From NCBI RefSeq assembly GCF_026241105.1, contig NZ_JAPFFT010000006.1, forward strand, positions 118,728 to 182,727: DNA of 64,000 nt, written 5' to 3'. The position numbers were made by a program, and so were the translations under genes. Every line of letters starts with the position of its first letter. Position 1 is the stretch's first letter. Shown one piece after another: positions 58,726-64,000 of the stretch. The notes below the pieces were generated by a model. It did no database searches, was not told the origin of the DNA, and saw only the letters and a list, made by a program, of their open reading frames with translations. The DNA comes from Arthrobacter rhizophilus. GTDB lineage: Bacteria; Actinomycetota; Actinomycetes; Actinomycetales; Micrococcaceae.

Positions 58726-61377
58726 TCAATTCCCTTCGCCCGCGGATTCGTTACCGGTCCGGATGGGGATGCTTGCGGAAGAAATGAGCACGCCGCCCTT
58801 TTCCTCGTTCGTGGCGGGGCGGATCTGGCCGCGTTCGGGGACGAAGGTGATGGCTTCGTCTTTCTGGTCCGGGGCATTGACGAAGGAGCGGAAGCGGCGG
58901 AGCCGTTCAGGGTCCTTGAGGGTTTCGGCCCATTCGTCCTGGTAGGTGTCGATGTGCCGGGCGATGGCGGCCTCGAGGTCCTCAGCGATGCCGAGGGAGT
59001 CGTGGATGATGACGTCCTGGATGTGTTGAAGGCCACCGTCGAGTTCTTCCTGCCAGCGGGCGGTGCGCTGGAGGCGGTCCGCGGTGCGGATGTAGTACAT
59101 GAGGTAACGGTCGATGTACTTGATGAGGGTCTCGTCGTCCAGGTCCTGGGCCAGGAGCTGGGCGTGGGCGGGTTGGAAGCCGCCGTTGCCGCCAACGTAG
59201 AGGTTCCAACCCTTGTCGGTGGCGATCACGCCGACGTCCTTGCCGCGGGCTTCGGCGCATTCGCGGGCGCAGCCGGAGACGCCCATCTTGAGCTTGTGCG
59301 GGCTGCGCAGGCCGCGGTAGCGCAGCTCAAGGTTGATGGCCATGGCCACGGAGTCCTGGACGCCGAAGCGGCACCACGTGGAGCCGACGCAGGATTTCAC
59401 GGTGCGCAGGCTCTTGCCGTACGCCTGGCCGGACTCGAAACCGGCCTCGACCAGTTCCTTCCAGATGTCCGGGAGTTGCTCAAGGCGGGCGCCGAACATG
59501 TCGATGCGCTGCCCGCCGGTGATCTTCGTGTACAGGCCGTATTTCTCGGCTACGCCGGCAATGACGCCCAGGCCCTTGGGGGTGATTTCGCCGCCGGCGA
59601 TGCGCGGGACCACGGAGTAGGTGCCGTCTTTTTGCATGTTGGCCAGGGCACGGTCGTTGGTGTCCTGCAGGGTGCCCCGGCCCGCGCCCAGGACGTACTC
59701 GCTGTTCTGGGAGGCGAGTATGGAGGCGATGGTGGGTTTGCAGATGTCACAGCCCGCGCCGGTGCCGTATTTGGCCAGGATGTCCTCGAAGGAGGTCAGT
59801 TCCAGGACCCGGATGGCGTCGAAGAGTTCCTGGCGGGAGAGGCTGAAGTGCTCGCAGAGGGCCTTGGAGACCTCGATGCCGGATTTCTTCAGTTCCCCTT
59901 CGAGGAGTTTCTTGAGCATCGGCACGCAGGAACCGCACTGGGTGCCGGCCCGGGAGCAGGTCTTCAGTTCGCCCAGTTCCTGGACGGGGGCGTTGCCCTC
60001 GCAGGAGCCGCAGCCGTTGATGGCGTCCCGGATGGACCCGGCGGGCACGTTGTTGCACGAGCACAGGATCGCGTCGTCGGGCAGTTCGGTTTCGGGGGCT
60101 TCCCCGCCGCCGGCGGCGGTGAGGTACGCGCCGGGTTCGGCGGGCAGTTCGCGGCCGAGCATGGGACGCAGGCTCATGTAAGGGGTGGCGTCGCCGACGA
60201 AGATGCCGCCGAGCAGGGTCTTGGCGTCATCGGTGGTGACGATCTTCTGGTACACGCCCCGGGCCGGGTCCGCGTACACGATTTCCAGGGAGTGTTCGGT
60301 CCTGGCGAACGCGTCCCCGAAGCTGGCCACGTCCACGCCGGAAAGCTTGAGCTTGGTGGCGGTGTCGAAGCCGGGGAAGGTCGCCTGTCCGCCGTGCAGC
60401 CGGTCGGCCACGATCTCGGCCATCGTGTTCGCCGGCGCCACGAGCCCCAGGCACATGCCGTCGAAGTTCGCCACCTCGCCGATCGCCCAAATGCCGGGGA
60501 CTGGAGTGGCACAGTGATCGTTGATGACCACGCCACCCTTCTTCCCCAGTTCGAAAAGCGGTTCGCTGCCGTTAGCAGGATCCTCGCCGGCGCGGAACAG
60601 TTCGTCGCGGGGACGGATGCCGATGGACGCGATGACCATGTCGGCGGGGACGATACGGCCGTCCTTCATGAGGACACCGGTGACCTGGCCGTCGTCGTCG
60701 GACAACACTTCGGCGGGGTAGGTTCCCGTAAGAACTTCAAGTCCCTTGGCAGTGACGAGCCGGCCCAATGCCTGGCCGGCGCCTTCATCCAGCTGGGCGT
60801 TCATGAGCCACCGTGAACCGTTGATCACGGTGGCTTGCGCTCCGAGCTCCATGGTGCCGGCCGCTGCTTCCAAGCCGAGGAGTCCGCCACCGATGGTCAC
60901 GGTCCGGACAGTGCGGCCGAGCTTCTCAGTGAGTTCGGCAATGGCCTTGTTGATGGCCCAGACGTCATCGAGGGTGCGGTAGACATGGGCGAGTTCGCCG
61001 CCGGGGAAGGGGAGTTGTGCCGCGTCCGAGCCCGTGGCAACCACTAGGTGGTCGTAGGGGTAGCTGTTGCCGGCCGCGGTCTCCACCGACTGGGCTTCGG
61101 CGTTGATCTTGACCACCCGCTCGCCGGTGCGCAGGGAGATGGATTCGTGCTCCCACATGGACATGTCGCCCAAGGTGAGGTCATAGTCCACGTCGGTGAG
61201 GGCCTTGCTCAGTGTGACGCGGTCGTACGGGAGGTGCTCCTCCTCGGTCAGGACCGTGACGTGCCAGCCCTCAAGACCGCGGGTGTGCATGGCGTCGGCG
61301 AATCGGTGGGCCGCTGGGCCTCCACCGGCGACAACAATGCGGCGCAGGTTTTCTGGGTTGGAAGTGTGTCCGGTCAC
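58726..61377 (-). CDS. nirB: Assimilatory nitrite reductase [NAD(P)H], large subunit
   Basis: NirB reduces nitrite to ammonium using NAD(P)H, FAD, a [2Fe-2S] site and siroheme-[4Fe-4S]. The 883-residue protein has N-terminal FAD/NAD motifs (VVAGGGPAAHRFADAM, TIGGGLLGLEAAAG, IWAIGEVANFDGM), a BFD-like Cys cluster (ILCSCNNVPAGSI, CGSCEGNAP, GTQCGSCVP, about 425-500), and the siroheme domain with VKSCVGSTWCRFG and MGVSGCARECAEARGKD (about 655-710). GTG 61377 has AAAGG upstream. Its partner nirD is divergent, not downstream as usual. cobA and the HemD-like gene follow in the same direction and supply siroheme. Confidence 0.96.
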   Translation of the reverse strand: MTGHTSNPENLRRIVVAGGGPAAHRFADAMHTRGLEGWHVTVLTEEEHLPYDRVTLSKALTDVDYDLTLGDMSMWEHESISLRTGERVVKINAEAQSVETAAGNSYPYDHLVVATGSDAAQLPFPGGELAHVYRTLDDVWAINKAIAELTEKLGRTVRTVTIGGGLLGLEAAAGTMELGAQATVINGSRWLMNAQLDEGAGQALGRLVTAKGLEVLTGTYPAEVLSDDDGQVTGVLMKDGRIVPADMVIASIGIRPRDELFRAGEDPANGSEPLFELGKKGGVVINDHCATPVPGIWAIGEVANFDGMCLGLVAPANTMAEIVADRLHGGQATFPGFDTATKLKLSGVDVASFGDAFARTEHSLEIVYADPARGVYQKIVTTDDAKTLLGGIFVGDATPYMSLRPMLGRELPAEPGAYLTAAGGGEAPETELPDDAILCSCNNVPAGSIRDAINGCGSCEGNAPVQELGELKTCSRAGTQCGSCVPMLKKLLEGELKKSGIEVSKALCEHFSLSRQELFDAIRVLELTSFEDILAKYGTGAGCDICKPTIASILASQNSEYVLGAGRGTLQDTNDRALANMQKDGTYSVVPRIAGGEITPKGLGVIAGVAEKYGLYTKITGGQRIDMFGARLEQLPDIWKELVEAGFESGQAYGKSLRTVKSCVGSTWCRFGVQDSVAMAINLELRYRGLRSPHKLKMGVSGCARECAEARGKDVGVIATDKGWNLYVGGNGGFQPAHAQLLAQDLDDETLIKYIDRYLMYYIRTADRLQRTARWQEELDGGLQHIQDVIIHDSLGIAEDLEAAIARHIDTYQDEWAETLKDPERLRRFRSFVNAPDQKDEAITFVPERGQIRPATNEEKGGVLISSASIPIRTGNESAGEGN

Positions 61378-61667
61378 TGGTGGCCTTTCGCATGCGCCGC
61401 AGAACGTGCTCCGCAACTTGTCACTTCAGACTACGGACGGGCAGTTTCGCCTCAGTTTCCCTTTTGTTTCGTGGTCTTAACTTCTGGGTCACGATTGGAT
61501 GTCGTTGAGTGTGAGGTCTCTTTTACGCAGCGGACACATTGACTGCATTCCGGTGAAACACTCCCGGCCTACCTTGAAAGTGTGGCCGCTAGGCGGCCAA
61601 GCCTGAAGGCAAGGACAAAGGCCCGGACAACATTCGTCCCGCCGCTGGCACAGTGAAAGGGGTTGAC
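61378..61667. promoter_or_regulatory. Divergent nirB/nirD promoter region
   Basis: These 290 bases separate the start of nirB from that of nirD and contain no gene. AT-rich patches and GTCAC/GTGAAAC-like strings (about 61489-61493 and 61553-61559) could be parts of nitrogen-regulator sites, but no complete GlnR-type box was recognised. The region must hold both promoters. Confidence 0.5.
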
Positions 61668-62039
61668 ATGACCGTCATTCTGGAGCGGGAAGAACAACTG
61701 ATGAGCGCGCCGGCGGCGTCCGGCTGGCACCGGGTATGCCCGTTGGACGAGCTTGAGGTGGCCTGGGGCGAGGCAGCCCTGATTGACGGCGTGCAGGTGG
61801 CGCTCTTCCGCGTCGATCCCGAAAAGGTGTACGCAGTTGCCCAGCAGGACCCTGCGACGTTGGCCAATGTCATGGCCCGCGGGATCACTGGTTCCCGGGG
61901 CAGCCGTCCCACCATTGCCTCGCCGCTTCACAAAGAGGTCTACGACCTTCAGACCGGCGAGTGCTATTCCAACCCCGAGCTCCGGCTTGCTGCTTTCAAG
62001 ACCCGCATGGTTGACGGCTTCATCGAAGTCGAAGTCTAG
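61668..62039 (+). CDS. nirD: Nitrite reductase [NAD(P)H], small subunit
   Basis: NirD is the Rieske-like small subunit paired with NirB. The 123-residue protein has the fold landmarks WHRVCPLDELE, VALFRVDPEKVYAVAQQDPAT, SPLHKEVYDLQTGECYSNPE and a final strand VDGFIEVEV. As in other NirD proteins, the Cys/His ligands of true Rieske proteins are missing, so no cluster is expected. ATG 61668 with AAAGGGG upstream was chosen over GTG 61653. It is divergent from nirB, and its stop lies 23 bp from the convergent phosphohexomutase gene. Confidence 0.92.
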   Translation: MTVILEREEQLMSAPAASGWHRVCPLDELEVAWGEAALIDGVQVALFRVDPEKVYAVAQQDPATLANVMARGITGSRGSRPTIASPLHKEVYDLQTGECYSNPELRLAAFKTRMVDGFIEVEV

Positions 62040-62062
62040 GCCCCAGCCTCAGAGACCCACCC

Positions 62063-63811
62063 TTACAGCCCCAGCGCCTCGCGGACGTCGGCCAGTATGT
62101 GGTCCAAGGTGGTCCGTGCGGCGTGCCGGGTTTCGGCGAGTTCCGCCGCGGAACCGACCGATTTGATGACCTCCAGGTAGCACTTGAGCTTCGGCTCCGT
62201 GCCGCTGGGCCGGATGATGACGCGGCTTTGGTCTTTGGTGAGGTAGAGGAGGCCGTCCGTGGGCGGCAGTTGTTCGCTTCCCTCGGCCAAGTCCACAAAA
62301 GTCTCGATGGTTGAGCCGCCGAACGACTCGGGCGGGTCTGCCCGGAGCCGGTTCATCATGGCGTCGAGCAAACCAAGGTCCGCCACCCGGATGCTGAGTT
62401 GGTCGCTCGCATGCAGGCCGTGCACCAGGTAGATCTCGTCCAAGGTGTCGAAGATCGTTTTCCCTTCAGCCTTGGCCGCCGCCGCCAGTTCGGCGATGAG
62501 CAGGGAGGCGGAAATGCCGTCCTTGTCCCTCACGAGTTCCGGCGCCACGCAGTAGCCCAGGGCTTCCTCATAGCCGTAGACGAGTCCAGGCACGCGCGAA
62601 ATCCACTTGAATCCCGTCAGCGTTTCCTCGTGGGCGAAGCCGGCCGCCGCGGCGATGCGGGAGAGCAACCGGGACGAGACGATCGAATTGGCAAAAACGC
62701 CGCGGGTGCCATCGTTTTGCCGGGCGTCGGCAGCATGGCGGGCCACCACGTGGGCGCCCAGAAGGGCGCCTACTTCGTCGCCCCGCAACATCCTCCAAGC
62801 ACCCGTGTCAGGGTCCTTTGCCGCGACGGCCGCGCGGTCGGCGTCGGGGTCGTTGGCGAGCACAATGTCGGCACCCGAGCGCGCCGCTGCCGCCAAAGCC
62901 AGATCCAGTGCGCCGGGCTCTTCCGGATTCGGGAAGCTGACCGTCGGGAAATCCGGATCCGGTTCTGCCTGCTCTTCCACGAGTGAGACGTCAGTGAAGC
63001 CGGCCGCGTTGAGAACCGAGACCGCGGTATCACCGCCCACGCCGTGCATGGGAGTCAACACAATCTTCAGCTCCCGCGCCGGGAAATTCAGGGGGTCGGC
63101 AAGGCCGGCCATCGCGGCCTCGTACTCTCCCGTGATGGAGCCGGGCAGCACCGTCCAGCCGGATTCAGCCAAGGCGATGGAGTCCAGGGGGCCCACGGCT
63201 TCGATGCTTGCGGCAATCTGCGAATCGTAGGGCGTCACGATCTGGGACCCGCGGCCACTTTCCTCAACTGCCCGTCCGCCCAAGTACACCTTGTAACCGT
63301 TGTCCTGCGGCGGGTTGTGGCTCGCTGTGACCATCACGCCGCCGTCGCAATCAAGGGCCCGGACCGCGTAAGCCAGCAGCGGGGTGGGAAGCGCGGAAGG
63401 CATCAGGAACGTGTCGATTCCGGCCGCCGTAAAGATTGCGGCTGACTCTGCCGCGAAGACCTCTGAGTTGTGCCTCGCGTCATAGCCGACGACGGCGCGC
63501 GGCCGCGTTCCAGGGGAGGCCGCCGCGACGGCGTCCTTCAGGAAAGCCGCCAAACCCGCTGCTGCCCGCCGCACCACCACGCGGTTCATCCTGTTGGGGC
63601 CTGGACCGAGGGCGGCGCGGAGTCCCGCGGTACCGAACTGCAGTGTTCCACTGAAACTGTCTTCAAGCTGTTGGCGGGCTGCAGCGACGCCGCTGGAGGC
63701 GAGTCCGGCCAGTTCGGACAGTGCTGCTGCCGTGATCGGGTCCGGGTCCTGGGCAGCCCACTCGCCGGCGTCGGATATCAGCTTTACAAGTTCGGCATCG
63801 CTCGATGTCAT
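62063..63811 (-). CDS. Phosphoglucomutase/phosphomannomutase family protein
   Basis: The enzyme interconverts hexose-1- and hexose-6-phosphates through a phosphoserine. The 582-residue protein has GTAGLRAALGPGPNRMN at the N-terminus, the catalytic VMVTASHNPPQDNGYKVYLG (Ser in TASHNP), the metal loop ANDPDADRAAVA and the phosphate-binding C-terminus VIIRPSGTEPKLKCYLE. Length and the GTAGLR motif fit the PGM2/PgcA-like subgroup. The ATG at 63811 (MTSSDAELV) is the likely start; the frame to 63853 adds an unusual N-terminus. It could supply sugar phosphates for UDP-sugar synthesis, but no operon link to the polysaccharide genes exists. Confidence 0.94.
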   Translation of the reverse strand: MTSSDAELVKLISDAGEWAAQDPDPITAAALSELAGLASSGVAAARQQLEDSFSGTLQFGTAGLRAALGPGPNRMNRVVVRRAAAGLAAFLKDAVAAASPGTRPRAVVGYDARHNSEVFAAESAAIFTAAGIDTFLMPSALPTPLLAYAVRALDCDGGVMVTASHNPPQDNGYKVYLGGRAVEESGRGSQIVTPYDSQIAASIEAVGPLDSIALAESGWTVLPGSITGEYEAAMAGLADPLNFPARELKIVLTPMHGVGGDTAVSVLNAAGFTDVSLVEEQAEPDPDFPTVSFPNPEEPGALDLALAAAARSGADIVLANDPDADRAAVAAKDPDTGAWRMLRGDEVGALLGAHVVARHAADARQNDGTRGVFANSIVSSRLLSRIAAAAGFAHEETLTGFKWISRVPGLVYGYEEALGYCVAPELVRDKDGISASLLIAELAAAAKAEGKTIFDTLDEIYLVHGLHASDQLSIRVADLGLLDAMMNRLRADPPESFGGSTIETFVDLAEGSEQLPPTDGLLYLTKDQSRVIIRPSGTEPKLKCYLEVIKSVGSAAELAETRHAARTTLDHILADVREALGL

Positions 63812-63888
63812 AGGGATAAAGCTATCGTCAAAGAGCAGGGGATGCCGAGGCACGGAGTTGTGTCAGCCGTCACAGTATGGACACCCCA

Positions 63889-63914
63889 CCCAACTAGCTC
63901 GCATTAGTTGTCGT
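63889..63914. repeat. Half copy of the interspersed repeat at 33453
   Basis: CCCAACTAGCTCGCATTAG then TTGTCGT here corresponds to CCCAACTAGCTAGCATTTG then TTGTCGT at 33453-33478, with two differences in 26 bases. The matching right arm is not present nearby, so this is a half element. Confidence 0.65.
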
Positions 63915-63970
63915 AATAAGGCGGGCAAAGTCATATGGTCGTAGCAACGCTCTGATTGATGGAGCGTTTT

Positions 63971-64000
63971 ATGGTCAGGTCATTTCCTCAGAGTGCCCGC
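63971..64000 (+). CDS. Possible start of a gene cut by the window end
   Basis: ATG 63971 has GGAG 6-7 bases upstream (63961-63964) and stays open for ten codons (MVRSFPQSAR) to the window edge. AACGCTC/GAGCGTT just before it (63943-63969) forms a hairpin that could instead be a terminator. Too short to assign a product. Confidence 0.3.
   Translation, partial: MVRSFPQSAR

Noticed and set aside
61378..61667. GlnR binding sites between nirB and nirD
   Set aside because: Isolated GTCAC and GTGAAAC strings occur, but not with the regular spacing of a full GlnR box; a matrix scan would be needed.
63889..64000. Attachment site or integrase-linked element at the window end
   Set aside because: Only a half repeat and a short hairpin are visible; no integrase, tRNA or direct-repeat pair supports it.

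Overview
The window looks like a chromosome segment of a high-GC Gram-positive actinobacterium, most likely Arthrobacter or a close relative in the Micrococcaceae. This rests on base composition, GTG/TTG start usage, actinobacterial families (SCO4848-like, DUF2505-like, NirB with separate CobA and HemD-like genes, SufS-SufU) and gene order (tRNA-Gln, glmU, prs, rplY, pth; mfd). All assignments come from reading the sequence and recalling families; no search was run.

Layout. 1-5.0 kb is housekeeping: a TetR regulator cut by the window edge, tRNA-Gln(UUG), glmU, prs, rplY (Ctc) and pth, then a 67-bp tandem repeat and an odd palindrome-rich linker. 5.3-29.5 kb is an accessory locus lying between pth and sufS. 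Four very large LuxR/LAL-type regulators sit in tandem, with a fifth at the far end. Between them are an apparent exopolysaccharide or envelope module (nucleotide-sugar dehydrogenase, sugar epimerase/dehydratase, CE4-like deacetylase, processive GT2 synthase, GH18-like glycosidase), two paralogous secreted proteins with a shared core, and several short leader ORFs. 29.6-38.9 kb returns to core genes: sufS, sufU, nhaA, small membrane proteins, mfd and a YdjM-like membrane protein. 38.9-42.4 kb is a four-gene secreted matrix operon of TasA-like type. 42.6-47.1 kb holds an XRE/MmyB-type regulator divergent from a Bcr/CflA-type MFS exporter, deoC and a NirB-like FAD oxidoreductase. 47.2-56.2 kb is a tightly overlapping seven-gene operon (GMC oxidoreductase, metallophosphoesterase, alpha/beta hydrolase, acetoacetate decarboxylase-like protein, two small membrane proteins, patatin). 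56.5-62.0 kb is nitrite assimilation and siroheme synthesis (HemD-like regulator fusion, cobA, nirB, divergent nirD). The window ends with a phosphoglucomutase/phosphomannomutase and an interspersed repeat.

How it fits together. The most interesting reading is a regulon. A sequence of the type G(A/T)CG(G/A)GTAG, then 2-3 bases, then CYACTCG, occurs upstream of the ugd operon, the deacetylase/GT2 operon, regulators 3 and 5, the TasA-like matrix operon 16 kb away, and a 45-codon membrane-protein gene after sufU. This suggests that the LAL-type regulators, or a sigma factor or activator working with them, co-ordinate a polysaccharide plus protein-fibre extracellular matrix. The link is inferred from motif sharing and gene content only.
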